Below, piece after piece: positions 44,048-53,062 of a stretch of 64,000 nucleotides of DNA. Position numbers and translations under genes: made by a program. Source of the stretch: Nitrospira sp. (GTDB lineage: Bacteria; Nitrospirota; Nitrospiria; Nitrospirales; Nitrospiraceae). The stretch lies in NCBI GenBank assembly GCA_016715825.1, contig JADJXO010000002.1, positions 669,911-733,910 of the forward strand, read 5' to 3'. Position 1 is the stretch's first letter. Each line of letters opens with the position of its first letter. Under the pieces are notes generated by a model. That model made no database searches and had not been told where the DNA came from. It saw nothing but the letters and a program-made list of their open reading frames with translations.

Positions 44048-44557
44048 ATGAGAGGAAGGATCACGCGCGTGGCGATAAAGGGCAATGCTTCAACCGGGGG
44101 GATATGTCGCGTGAGCCGGATTTTCCCGCTGGTCCTGATGGTCATGGCCGTCGTCAGTGGGAACGGGTGCGCCATCAAGCCGATCCCGTTGACGGAAGGC
44201 GAGGTCCAGGTGCGGGTGAACGAGGATCGGGCCGTTTTGACGAAAGAGCAAGAGCCGCTCAATGGCCCAGTAGATCTCTACGAGGCCATGGCGCGAGCGT
44301 TAAAATACAACCTCGACGCCCGCGTCGAGCTGATGCACAAGATGCTGGCGCAGACGCAGCTTGATCTCTCCCACTACGCCATGCTGCCCCGTCTGGCCGC
44401 GAACGCCGGATTTGATGGTCGGAACAACTTCCCCGGCGGTGTTGCCCAGTCGTTGCTTACTGGGCGGCAGGTGCTCGAACCCTTTACCTCTGCCGAACGG
44501 AACATATTTTCAGCCGATCTGTCGTTGAGTTGGAACGTAGTTCGAGGACCTCAATAG
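44048..44557 (+). pseudogene. truncated TolC-family outer-membrane lipoprotein
   Basis: A signal with a lipobox-like site (VSGNGC) begins a TolC/OMF-type protein: VDLYEAMARALKYNLDARVELMHKMLAQTQLDLSHYAMLPRLAANAGFDGRNN and ERNIFSADLSLSWNV. These belong to the first third of an outer-membrane factor, which should be about 450-500 residues; the frame stops after 169 at LSWNVVRGPQ. Nothing resembling the rest follows, and the kinase gene starts 35 bases later. The missing two thirds imply a deletion or misassembly at about 44535-44590. Confidence 0.8.
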
Positions 44558-44592
44558 TAACAATGAGCTTCGTCGCGAACTAAATAGGATGA

Positions 44593-46470
44593 ATGACCAT
44601 GAGTTCGGGAAGTAAAAACCTTCGAGTCTTGGTAGTCGACGACAATCCGTCGATTCAGGAGGATTTTCGTAAAATCCTCGAAATACAGCGCGCAAATGAA
44701 GACTTTCATAACGTACGAGCAGCCCTCTTCGGGGAGCCTCTCGTGCAAGCCCTTGAGCGATTCGAACTAGATTATGCCGATCAAGGGCAAGCGGCATTGG
44801 CCCTGGTCCAGATGGCGCGCCGGGAGGGACGTCCGTATGCGGTGGCGTTTGTGGATATGCGGATGCCGCCCGGGTGGGATGGCTTAGAAACGGTGGAACG
44901 CCTCTGGGAAGCCGACGGACGGCTGCAAGTGGTGATCTGTACGGCCTATGCGGATCATTCGTGGGCAGAGATTGCGGCACGTTTGGGAGCCAGCGACCGG
45001 TTCCTCATCCTGCGAAAACCGTTTGACGCAATTGAGGTGCAGCAGATTGCCGCATCGCTCACACGGAAATGGGAATTAGGGCGTGACACCCGCCTGCATA
45101 TCAAAGACCTCGTGGCACAGGTCAATACTCGAAATCGAGAACTCCAGGCCACGAACCAACTCCTTGAGCAGCAGGTGGCCGAGCGGACCGCGGAGCTTCA
45201 ACGGCGTAACGAAGAGTTACAGCGAACGGTGGAGGCACTGAAAGAAGCCAAGGCAGAGGCAGATGATGCCAACCAGGCCAAATCGCAGTTCTTGGCCCGT
45301 ATGAGCCACGAGATCCGGACGCCGATGAACGGCATGCTCGGTATGAATGAGCTGCTGCTCTCAACTTCCTTGACGGACCAACAACGTCATTTTGCTGAAA
45401 CCATCGATAATTCCGGCGAGCAGCTGGTTCAGATCGTCAACGACATCCTCGACTTGTCCAAGATTGAAGCCGGGCAGATGGATCTCCACATCGCGGGGTT
45501 CGACTTGGTGGCAACTGTGTATGCTGTTATTAATGGGTTCTTCGCGCCGGCGCAGAAAAAAGGGCTGAGTTTAGAATGTCAGATCGCCCCCGAGCTGCCC
45601 ACCGTGTGGCGAGGGGATGCCGCACGATTCCGGCAGATTCTGACCAATTTGGTGGGGAATGCCGTAAAGTTCACGGAACAAGGTAGCATCTTGATTCACA
45701 TCGAGCAGATTCAGAATAGCCGTGACAACGCCTTATTCAAAGTGACGGTGTGCGATACCGGGATCGGCATCCCGCTCGATGCGCAGCAGAAGATCTTTGA
45801 TCCCTTTGCCCAGGCGGATGGATCGATGACGAGGCGATTTGGGGGAACAGGGTTGGGGCTCGCGATCGTCAAACGGCTTGTCGCATTAATGGGGGGAGAC
45901 ATCGGCTTGACCAGTTCCCCGGGACGGGGTTCCACATTTTGGTTTACCGTCTGTCTTGAGAAACAGCGGGCGAGCGAAGGTATTGGGGGAGAGAAGAAGC
46001 AGGTGGATTCGTGCACGAACCTTGACGTATTCATCAGTAGGGGGACTAGCAGGACTCCCACGAAGCCACGGTCGAATGCGCGTATTCTCTTGGCCGAAGA
46101 CAATTCGACGAATCAAGAGGTCTTCCGTGGCATGCTGGAGCTCTGCGGGGAATCAGTCGACGTGGTTAGGACTGGTAGAGAGGCGATCAATGCACTGGAA
46201 GGGTTCCGATACGACCTGATTTTGATGGATTGTGAAATGCCGGAGATGGACGGACTCGCCGCCACTGCGGAAATTCGCCGACGGGGGATTCGACGCGCAG
46301 ACGGTACACGAGTCCCGATTATCGCCCTGTCCGGCTATGCGCTCAGTAGTCATCAAGATGCCTGCCTTGCAGGCGGTATGGATGGTTTTCTGGCGAAACC
46401 GGCAGGGTTGAAAGAGATTCGAAGTACGCTTGCCCAGTGGCTGCCAACCATCAAATCGCAGGCCGCCTAG
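44593..46470 (+). CDS. hybrid histidine kinase with N- and C-terminal receivers
   Basis: A cytoplasmic sensor kinase of 625 residues. Domains in order: receiver (about 9-155, VLVVDDNPSIQEDF, VDMRMPPGWDGLE with the phospho-Asp); coiled coil (170-230); HisKA with SHEIRTPMNGMLG near 238; HATPase (GNAVKFTEQGS, DTGIGIP, GGTGLGLAIVKRLV); and a second receiver (500-620, ILLAEDNSTNQEVF, LILMDCEMPEMDGL, LSGYAL). No transmembrane helix. The first receiver has an insertion (AALFGEPLVQALERFELDYAD) shared with the next gene. It probably phosphorylates or is phosphorylated by that protein. ATG at 44593 or 44599. Confidence 0.92.
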   Translation: MTMSSGSKNLRVLVVDDNPSIQEDFRKILEIQRANEDFHNVRAALFGEPLVQALERFELDYADQGQAALALVQMARREGRPYAVAFVDMRMPPGWDGLETVERLWEADGRLQVVICTAYADHSWAEIAARLGASDRFLILRKPFDAIEVQQIAASLTRKWELGRDTRLHIKDLVAQVNTRNRELQATNQLLEQQVAERTAELQRRNEELQRTVEALKEAKAEADDANQAKSQFLARMSHEIRTPMNGMLGMNELLLSTSLTDQQRHFAETIDNSGEQLVQIVNDILDLSKIEAGQMDLHIAGFDLVATVYAVINGFFAPAQKKGLSLECQIAPELPTVWRGDAARFRQILTNLVGNAVKFTEQGSILIHIEQIQNSRDNALFKVTVCDTGIGIPLDAQQKIFDPFAQADGSMTRRFGGTGLGLAIVKRLVALMGGDIGLTSSPGRGSTFWFTVCLEKQRASEGIGGEKKQVDSCTNLDVFISRGTSRTPTKPRSNARILLAEDNSTNQEVFRGMLELCGESVDVVRTGREAINALEGFRYDLILMDCEMPEMDGLAATAEIRRRGIRRADGTRVPIIALSGYALSSHQDACLAGGMDGFLAKPAGLKEIRSTLAQWLPTIKSQAA

Positions 46471-46504
46471 CGAACATAACCGTTTATAGAACCAAGTTGA
46501 AGCT

Positions 46505-47764
46505 GTGATAGCGATGCATATTTCTAACAGCCATCATAAACATCGAATCCTGGTCGTGGACGACAATCTGTCGGTCCACAATGACTTCCGGAGAATTTTC
46601 AACCCTGAAAGTGAGTCAAAGGATTTGGCTGAAGCGCGTGTGGCGCTCTTTGGGGAGGCTCCCTCGATCGATCCTCATGAACCCTTTGAGGTCGATTGCG
46701 CGGATCAAGGGCGCACGGCACTGGCCTTGGTTGAAGCCGCGGACAAAGTCGGACGACCCTATGCCGTTGCGTTTGTCGATATGCGGATGCCTCCGGGATG
46801 GGATGGGCTTGAAACCATCGAACATCTGTGGAAAGTCAATAGCACGTTGCAGGTGGTCGTCTGTTCAGCCTACTCGGATCAGCCTTGGGAGGAAATCAGG
46901 GATCGTATAGGCAGAACCGACAAATTATTGATCCTGCAGAAACCATTTAACAGCATCGAAGTTTTGCAACAGGCCACCGCGCTGTGTCGGAAATGGGATT
47001 TGGTGAATAAGACCGTTGGACGGCTCAATGAATTGAGCCACCAGGTCGATGAACGAACCGAGGAGCTTCAACACGCAAACAGGCAGCTCGCAGAGATGAA
47101 CAGTGCGCTGATGCGGACCGTGGCAAACCTTGAAGCCGCACAGGCCAAAATCCTACGACAAAATAGTGAGTTGGAGCGACTGGCCTCTCGTGATCCGCTG
47201 ACCGGGTGTTTGAACCGCCGCGCGTTTTACGCAGCGTTCGAGAACGCTTTCAGCGAGAGCCGCGAACAGGGCCATGAGCTGTGTTGTCTGATGGTCGATA
47301 TCGACCGTTTTAAACGCGTGAATGATTACTACGGACATGCCATCGGAGATCAAGCCATCCAAGCGGTCGCTAGCTGTCTCTCGGCAGGGTTGCGGTTGAC
47401 TGACACCGTTGGGCGGTACGGAGGAGAAGAGTTCTGCCTCATGTTCGCGCGTACGACGTTGGCCGAGGCCGCTGACCTGGCGGAACGGGTGCGGATTCGG
47501 ATCGCCATAGAGGCAGGCAGCAGAGTGCGAATGACGTCTGGTTTGACACTGACCGTGAGTATTGGAATATCGACCAGTGCCTTAGGAGCACGGACTCCTT
47601 TGGAGTTGATCGACCAAGCTGATAAGGCGCTGTATGCGGCCAAAGAGGCAGGACGGAATTGTGTCATGGCGATGGACGTGTTGGTCCCAGGGCTTCATCC
47701 TTCCGAGCAACTTGAACTCCAAGTCCGGCGGGTTACTCCACGCTCAAGTTCACCGGCGGAATGA
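46505..47764 (+). CDS. response regulator with GGDEF diguanylate cyclase domain
   Basis: A protein of 419 residues. A receiver (about 15-165, ILVVDDNLSVHNDF, VDMRMPPGWDGLE, LQKPFNSIE) is followed by a coiled coil (180-230) and a GGDEF domain (235-400) with RDPLTGCLNRRAF, DIDRFKRVNDYYGH and RYGGEEF. It makes c-di-GMP when phosphorylated. Its receiver is a close paralogue of the first receiver of the kinase 35 bases upstream, including the same insertion. The two almost certainly form one signalling pair. GTG at 46505 or ATG at 46514. Confidence 0.93.
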   Translation: MIAMHISNSHHKHRILVVDDNLSVHNDFRRIFNPESESKDLAEARVALFGEAPSIDPHEPFEVDCADQGRTALALVEAADKVGRPYAVAFVDMRMPPGWDGLETIEHLWKVNSTLQVVVCSAYSDQPWEEIRDRIGRTDKLLILQKPFNSIEVLQQATALCRKWDLVNKTVGRLNELSHQVDERTEELQHANRQLAEMNSALMRTVANLEAAQAKILRQNSELERLASRDPLTGCLNRRAFYAAFENAFSESREQGHELCCLMVDIDRFKRVNDYYGHAIGDQAIQAVASCLSAGLRLTDTVGRYGGEEFCLMFARTTLAEAADLAERVRIRIAIEAGSRVRMTSGLTLTVSIGISTSALGARTPLELIDQADKALYAAKEAGRNCVMAMDVLVPGLHPSEQLELQVRRVTPRSSSPAE

Positions 47765-47898
47765 TACGCCATCCTACTACGCCTGTTGAAATGGACGAGT
47801 CCGAGAGGAATCGAATACAGCCCCTCGTTTGATCCTGGCTGCTACGGCAGGACTTCTCATCCTCTTCTTGAATCCGAGAAGTGTATAATGGCTGACGG

Positions 47899-48576
47899 AT
47901 GACGCGTCTCTTTAGCCATTTCCAATCCTCGGTCGGTAGTAAGGTGTTGTTGGCTCTGAGCGGGCTCGGCCTCGTCAGCTATATCATCTTCCACATGTTG
48001 GGAAATCTCCAAGTATTCGAAGGACCCCGGGCGCTCAATAGCTACGCGGCATTTCTCCGCGATATGCCGATCGTGCTATGGACAGCTCGCATTGGCTTGT
48101 TGAGCATCGTGGTCCTTCATGTCGTACTGGCGATCCGTCTCAGCCTGCGTAATCGTCGTGCTCGTCCGATCGCGTACGCGACCCATGGGTATCGCCAAGC
48201 ATCCATCGCCTCGAGAACGATGGCGGTATCTGGCAGTGTGGTGCTGCTCTTTCTTGTCTTCCATCTGCTGCATCTGACGGCAGGTGTGGTCGGGCCTTCG
48301 CCCCCCGATCGTATCGATGCGGACGGTTACCGCGATGTCTACGGCAAGCTGATTCATGCCTTTCAAAACCCCGTCATTGTTTTGATCTACTTCGCGGGAC
48401 AGATCGGGCTCGTCTTTCACCTGAGCCATGCCGTGTCCAGTAGCATACAGACCCTTGGGCTTGAACATGCGGCGCTGAATCGCCTATTCAAGGCGGCTGG
48501 TCCTTCCGTTGCGCTCTTAGTGGTGCTCGGCAATGTTGCCATTATCCTTGCCGTCTTCCTGAGGATCGTGCGGTGA
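47899..48576 (+). CDS. sdhC: succinate dehydrogenase cytochrome b558 subunit
   Basis: A membrane anchor of 225 residues of the b558 type (as in Bacillus and Wolinella). About five helices are seen. KVLLALSGLGLVSYIIFHMLGNLQVFEG near the start contains the first heme-ligand His; FLVFHLLHLTAG and FHLSHAVSSSIQTLGL contain others. It binds heme b and quinone. Its stop overlaps the GTG of sdhA (GTGA). A TATAAT box lies ten bases before the ATG. Confidence 0.93.
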   Translation: MTRLFSHFQSSVGSKVLLALSGLGLVSYIIFHMLGNLQVFEGPRALNSYAAFLRDMPIVLWTARIGLLSIVVLHVVLAIRLSLRNRRARPIAYATHGYRQASIASRTMAVSGSVVLLFLVFHLLHLTAGVVGPSPPDRIDADGYRDVYGKLIHAFQNPVIVLIYFAGQIGLVFHLSHAVSSSIQTLGLEHAALNRLFKAAGPSVALLVVLGNVAIILAVFLRIVR

Positions 48577-50489
48577 TCACGAAACTCGACTCAAAAATTC
48601 CATCCGGGCCATTGGAAAGCAAATGGGACCGGCATCGGTTCAGTGAGAAATTAGTCAGTCCTCACAACAAGCGGAAGCTCACCGTTATTGTCGTCGGGAC
48701 CGGGTTGGCCGGTGCGAGCGCGGCTTCAACCTTGGGACAACTTGGCTATCAAGTGGAATGCTTTTGTTTCCAGGATAGCCCGCGTCGCGCGCACAGTATT
48801 GCGGCTCAAGGAGGCATTAATGCGGCGAAAAACTATCAAGACGACGGCGATAGCGTGGGGCGATTGTTTTATGACACGATCAAAGGAGGAGATTTTCGCT
48901 CGCGCGAAGCCAACGTCTATCGGCTCGCTCAAATCAGTGGGCAAATCATCGATCAGTGTGTCGCGCTCGGCATCCCGTTTGCCAGAGAATATGGCGGGCA
49001 GCTGGCGAACCGGTCTTTTGGTGGCGTTCAAGTCTCCCGTACCTTTTACTGTCGAGGGCAGACTGGGCAGCAATTACTCCTAGGCGCCTATTCCGCACTC
49101 TGTTGGCAGATTGAACGTGGTCAAGTCACGATGCGTCCACGTACGGAAATGCTCGACTTGATCGTGGTCGACGGCCAGGCTCGTGGCATTGTGGTTCGGG
49201 ATTTGGTCACCGGACGTATCAGTATCCATACCGCTCATGTCGTCGTGCTTGCGACGGGAGGCTACAGCAATGTGTACTATCTCTCGACCAATGCGAGCGG
49301 GAGTAATGTCACGGCTACGTATCGCGCCTGGAAACAAGGCGCGGCCTTTGCCAATCCATGTTTTACCCAGATTCACCCGACGGCAATTCCTCCGAGTGAT
49401 GCCTATCAGGCGAAGTTGACGCTCATGTCCGAGTCACTCCGGAACGACGGACGCTTGTGGGTGCCGAAAATGCCGGGCGATACCCGCGCTCCGCGTGAGA
49501 TTTCTGAAGGAGAACGCGATTACTTCCTCGAGCGTCGGTATCCGCGATTCGGGAATCTTGCTCCGAGGGACATCGCGTCACGTGCGGTGAAGGCCGTGTG
49601 CGACGAAGGGCGTGGCGTCGGTCCGAACGGGCACGGTGTGTACCTCGACTTCGCCGGTGTGGTCGAGCAACACGGGCTCGATGTCGTGTCTGAACGGTAT
49701 GGCAACCTCTTTGAAATGTATCACCGCATTACAGGGGAAGATGCCTATCATGCACCCATGCGGATTTATCCGGCGCCTCATTACACGATGGGGGGGCTCT
49801 GGGTGGATTACAATCTGATGAGCACGATTCCCGGACTGTTTGTGATCGGGGAAGCCAACTTCGCGGACCATGGAGCGAATCGGTTGGGAGCCAGTTCCCT
49901 GATGCAAGGACTGGGAGATGGCTATTTCATCCTACCGTATACGATCGGTCATTACCTGGCGACGGCGAAGCTCCCACCTGTTACGGAAGATCACACAGAA
50001 GCCCGCAAGGCGCATCATCGTGTGTTGAATCGTATGGCGCGCCTGTTGGCTGCGAAAGGTCGTCGAACAGCGGCCTCATTTCACCGAGAGCTCGGCAGCC
50101 TCTTGTGGAATTATTGTGGCATGTCTCGGACTAAAATAGGGTTGAAGCTGGCGCTCTCGTCGATCCCGACGCTTCGGGAGGATTTTTGGCGTGACGTCGT
50201 CGTTCCGGGAACAGGGGACTGCTTCAACCAGGAGCTGGAGTATGCCGGACGAGTGGCGGACTACCTGGAGTTCGCCGAACTGCTCTGCCACGACGCGTGG
50301 CATCGTCAGGAGTCGTGCGGGGCTCATTTTCGCGAAGAGTATCAGACGGGAGACGGTGAGCCAACACGGGATGACACCCGCTTCGCGCACGTTGCGGCAT
50401 GGGAATACCGGGAAGGAGCGAGTCCTATCTTGCACAAGGAGCCGCTGGCCTTTGAATTCGTGCAGCCGACGACGAGAAGTTATCAATAG
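48573..50489 (+). CDS. sdhA: succinate dehydrogenase/fumarate reductase flavoprotein
   Basis: The catalytic subunit (638 residues). The Rossmann motif VVGTGLAGASAASTLGQLGY near residue 38, the FAD-linking RAHSIAAQGGINA histidine motif, the catalytic HPTAIPPSD and the GANRLGASSLMQGLGDG segment are all clear. It oxidises succinate or, in reverse, reduces fumarate. The sdhC-A-B order with a single membrane subunit is the fumarate-reductase-like b558 class, which can serve a reductive TCA cycle. It is translationally coupled to sdhC. Confidence 0.97.
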   Translation: MITKLDSKIPSGPLESKWDRHRFSEKLVSPHNKRKLTVIVVGTGLAGASAASTLGQLGYQVECFCFQDSPRRAHSIAAQGGINAAKNYQDDGDSVGRLFYDTIKGGDFRSREANVYRLAQISGQIIDQCVALGIPFAREYGGQLANRSFGGVQVSRTFYCRGQTGQQLLLGAYSALCWQIERGQVTMRPRTEMLDLIVVDGQARGIVVRDLVTGRISIHTAHVVVLATGGYSNVYYLSTNASGSNVTATYRAWKQGAAFANPCFTQIHPTAIPPSDAYQAKLTLMSESLRNDGRLWVPKMPGDTRAPREISEGERDYFLERRYPRFGNLAPRDIASRAVKAVCDEGRGVGPNGHGVYLDFAGVVEQHGLDVVSERYGNLFEMYHRITGEDAYHAPMRIYPAPHYTMGGLWVDYNLMSTIPGLFVIGEANFADHGANRLGASSLMQGLGDGYFILPYTIGHYLATAKLPPVTEDHTEARKAHHRVLNRMARLLAAKGRRTAASFHRELGSLLWNYCGMSRTKIGLKLALSSIPTLREDFWRDVVVPGTGDCFNQELEYAGRVADYLEFAELLCHDAWHRQESCGAHFREEYQTGDGEPTRDDTRFAHVAAWEYREGASPILHKEPLAFEFVQPTTRSYQ

Positions 50490-50538
50490 GGCGTGAAACG
50501 TATTTCGTGAGGCGCAAAAGGAGATGTCCGACTAGGTC

Positions 50539-51327
50539 ATGAATTTCACGTTAAGAATCTGGCGGCAGAAGGGCGCGAATGAGGGAGGCAGGTTTGTGAC
50601 GTATGAGGCGCACGATGTAAATCCCGGTATGTCGTTCCTTGAAATGCTCGACGGCGTGAATCAGAAATTGTTGGTCAACGGGGAAGAGCCTGTAGCATTC
50701 GAACATGATTGTCGCGAGGGTATCTGCGGAAGTTGTTCGCTGGTCATCGACGGCATCCCCCATGGTCCGGACCATGGCATCACGACGTGTCAGCTGTACA
50801 TGCGAAGATTTCCGGACGGGGCCACCATCACGATCGAGCCATGGCGGGCCAAGGCCTTCCCTATCATCAAAGACTTGGTGGTTGATCGCAGTGCCCTCGA
50901 TCGAGTCATGCGAGCCGGTGGGTATATTTCCGTCAACACTGGTGGGGCCGTGGATGGGAACGCGTTGCTCATCGGGAAGGATCAAGCGGAGACTGCCATG
51001 GATGCGGCGTCATGCATCGGTTGTGGCGCCTGTGTCGCAGCCTGTAAGAATGCGTCAGCGATGCTGTTTGTTGCGGCGAAGGTCTCCCATCTCGCTCTCC
51101 TACCACAAGGGAAGCCTGAACGAACAGGCCGTGTGGGCGCCATGATCGAGGCCATGGACCGAGAGGGTTTCGGGTCCTGCGGCAATCAATACGAATGTGA
51201 GGCGGTCTGCCCAAAACGGATAAGTGTCCGCTTCATTGCTACCCTCAATCGCGAATATCTTCGTGCCGGTATCGTGGAATCCGCCCTTCCGAGTGATTCA
51301 GAGTCTCCACATGCGGAGTCCGTCTAG
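50539..51327 (+). CDS. sdhB: succinate dehydrogenase iron-sulfur subunit
   Basis: The electron-transfer subunit (262 residues) with an N-terminal 2Fe-2S domain (CREGICGSCSLVIDG plus a further cysteine) and a C-terminal ferredoxin domain (CIGCGACVAACKNASA and CEAVCPKRI), giving the three clusters. It links the flavoprotein to the b558 subunit. The end of the operon is marked by a 9-bp hairpin. Confidence 0.96.
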   Translation: MNFTLRIWRQKGANEGGRFVTYEAHDVNPGMSFLEMLDGVNQKLLVNGEEPVAFEHDCREGICGSCSLVIDGIPHGPDHGITTCQLYMRRFPDGATITIEPWRAKAFPIIKDLVVDRSALDRVMRAGGYISVNTGGAVDGNALLIGKDQAETAMDAASCIGCGACVAACKNASAMLFVAAKVSHLALLPQGKPERTGRVGAMIEAMDREGFGSCGNQYECEAVCPKRISVRFIATLNREYLRAGIVESALPSDSESPHAESV

Positions 51328-51367
51328 CGGACCCGTATTATAGTGTGGGGGCATTCTCTTCCAACCA

Positions 51368-51393
51368 CCCCATGGCGTGAAGCGGCCATGGGG
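51368..51393 (+). terminator. hairpin after sdhB
   Basis: CCCCATGGC (51368-51376) and GCCATGGGG (51385-51393) pair perfectly around GTGAAGCG. No strong U-tract follows. Confidence 0.55.
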
Positions 51394-51494
51394 GCTGATT
51401 GTTCCAGATGGCAATCAACTTGACTGTCCGAGAAAGGCCTTTATAGTGCCTAGAAGAAGCCGTGTCCGCCTAGGGGCAAGGGAGATCATACGGC

Positions 51495-52016
51495 ATGCGC
51501 CGCCAGGTAGCCTGTCCACAATGCCGAGAGGGTGGGGCGATTTGTGTACTGCCACAATCACCGAGCGAGTTTATTGCCGCCCTGATCTGGATGGCGCCGT
51601 TCGAGTGTCAACACTGCCTTCATCGGTTTTTGGCTCGGCGTATGGGCATGGGGAGCTCCCACTCGCGAGAACGTCGCGAACATCTCCGTATCCCCGTCAA
51701 GCTCTGTCTCTCGTTTTCGGGCGGAAAGGTCAAGGGTGAGGGTATCGTGATGGATCTGTCTCTAAGCGGCTGCGTGATCAAGAGCGAGACCCGCGTGCAT
51801 GTTGACGACATTTTCTATTTGGAGATCATCATCGTTCAAAACGAGCCTCCCATTGAGGTCGCCGCGATGGTTCGGTCGGTCAGTGCACGCGGGATTGCAT
51901 TCAAGTTCCTGCGTAAGGCTCAAGAGAACAAGCGGCTGCTGACATTTATCCAGTCACGCTCAGGATCCATCTCTTCTCCGCTTCCCAAAGCCGTCGAACC
52001 GACGATTGCCGGCTAG
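51495..52016 (+). CDS. PilZ-domain protein with N-terminal zinc ribbon
   Basis: A protein of 173 residues. The N-terminal part has two CxxC pairs (CPQC and CQHC) around 35 residues apart, a zinc ribbon. The PilZ domain (about 58-150) starts RERREHLRIPVKL (the RxxxR c-di-GMP site) and has DLSLSGC (for D/NxSxxG). It should bind c-di-GMP, the product of the cyclase 4 kb upstream. The combination with a zinc ribbon is not the usual architecture. Confidence 0.85.
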   Translation: MRRQVACPQCREGGAICVLPQSPSEFIAALIWMAPFECQHCLHRFLARRMGMGSSHSRERREHLRIPVKLCLSFSGGKVKGEGIVMDLSLSGCVIKSETRVHVDDIFYLEIIIVQNEPPIEVAAMVRSVSARGIAFKFLRKAQENKRLLTFIQSRSGSISSPLPKAVEPTIAG

Positions 52017-52031
52017 TTGTTGTCTCATCGC

Positions 52032-52337
52032 CTATGTCGGTGTTTCCCACGCAGACGGCAGCGGGTAGTCGGTCGTCAAGCGATCATGTTCGGTGATATC
52101 GAACGGCTCGATCGTGAAGTCTTGTTCAGCCATCGGATCGAGACACTCCGAAGAACAGAGTACGTCGATCAACGCCTGTGCGCTCTCTCTGGTCGCAAAC
52201 CGGCATAGGCCATGTTCCGGCATGTTCGATGATGGGTGCCAGAAAGCCAGGTCGATCGCGCTGCCTTGATAGACTCCAAGCGTTCGATGGCGAACTTGAA
52301 ACCCGCCGCTTCTCTCGTGGAACTTTCTTCTAGGCAT
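52032..52337 (-). CDS. hypothetical protein
   Basis: About 101 residues from the ATG at 52337 (the open frame reaches further upstream but has no better start). It reads MPRRKFHERSGGFQVRHRTLG...ending LPSAWETPT. An internal segment HGLCRFATRESAQALIDVLC has a helical look. Convergent with the PilZ gene. No recognised family. Confidence 0.5.
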   Translation of the reverse strand: MPRRKFHERSGGFQVRHRTLGVYQGSAIDLAFWHPSSNMPEHGLCRFATRESAQALIDVLCSSECLDPMAEQDFTIEPFDITEHDRLTTDYPLPSAWETPT

Positions 52338-52432
52338 AACACCTCTTGACCAGCATATCTTAAATGATGATGCCCATGGTAGCATGATCGTTCAATGAAG
52401 GGACACGGCATCCGGCTTGTCTCAAGGAGGGG

Positions 52433-53038
52433 ATGATGGAGCGTAGGTGGTGGACAACAGCGGCAATTGCCCTAGGAATGATCAGCGCGGTATCGGTGTC
52501 AGGTTGCGGCTATAACGATCTGCAAGGATTAGACGAGGATACCAAGGCGGCGTGGAGTGAGGTGATCAACCAGTACCAGCGTCGCGCGGATCTTATCCCC
52601 AATCTTGTCGCGACCGTCAAAGGGTACGCAGCGCATGAAAAAGAGACCCTTGAAGGAGTCGTGAACGCCCGAGCCAAAGCCACGGGTATTCAAGTGACGC
52701 CAGAGGTGCTGAAAGATCCTGCGGCGTTCGAGGCCTTTCAAACGGCCCAAGCCGGTCTGACCTCGGCGTTGGGGCGATTGATCGCGATCGCCGAAAATTA
52801 CCCGAACCTTAAGGCTGATCAAAACTTCAGAGATCTTCAAAGTCAGCTCGAGGGAACGGAGAATCGGATTACGGTGGCTCGGAAGCGATATATCGATCAG
52901 GTCGCGGAGTACAACAAGATGGTCCGATATTTTCCAACTAACCTCACCGCCAAATTCTTGCTGAATTTGGCCGAACGGCCAAACTTTACGGTGGCCGATG
53001 AGAGTGCAGTAGCCAAGCCGCCGGAAGTGAAGTTTTGA
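52433..53038 (+). CDS. lemA: LemA family lipoprotein
   Basis: A protein of 201 residues. A short signal ends in a lipobox (SVSGC) followed by GYNDLQGLDEDTKAAWSEVINQYQRRADLIPNLVATVKGYAAHEKETLEGV, the LemA signature. The rest is the usual long helical bundle (ARAKATGIQ, KRYIDQVAEYNKMVRYFPTNL). AAGGAGG precedes ATG. LemA commonly sits with one or two TPM-domain proteins, as here, and the set is thought to act at the envelope. Confidence 0.95.
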   Translation: MMERRWWTTAAIALGMISAVSVSGCGYNDLQGLDEDTKAAWSEVINQYQRRADLIPNLVATVKGYAAHEKETLEGVVNARAKATGIQVTPEVLKDPAAFEAFQTAQAGLTSALGRLIAIAENYPNLKADQNFRDLQSQLEGTENRITVARKRYIDQVAEYNKMVRYFPTNLTAKFLLNLAERPNFTVADESAVAKPPEVKF

Positions 53039-53062
53039 CGTAACGGTGAGGTAGAGGAGACG

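Noticed and set aside
43849..44262. A minus-strand ORF opposite the truncated tolC-type gene
   Set aside because: Serine/arginine-rich composition with no motif; the plus-strand frame has a signal peptide and TolC motifs.
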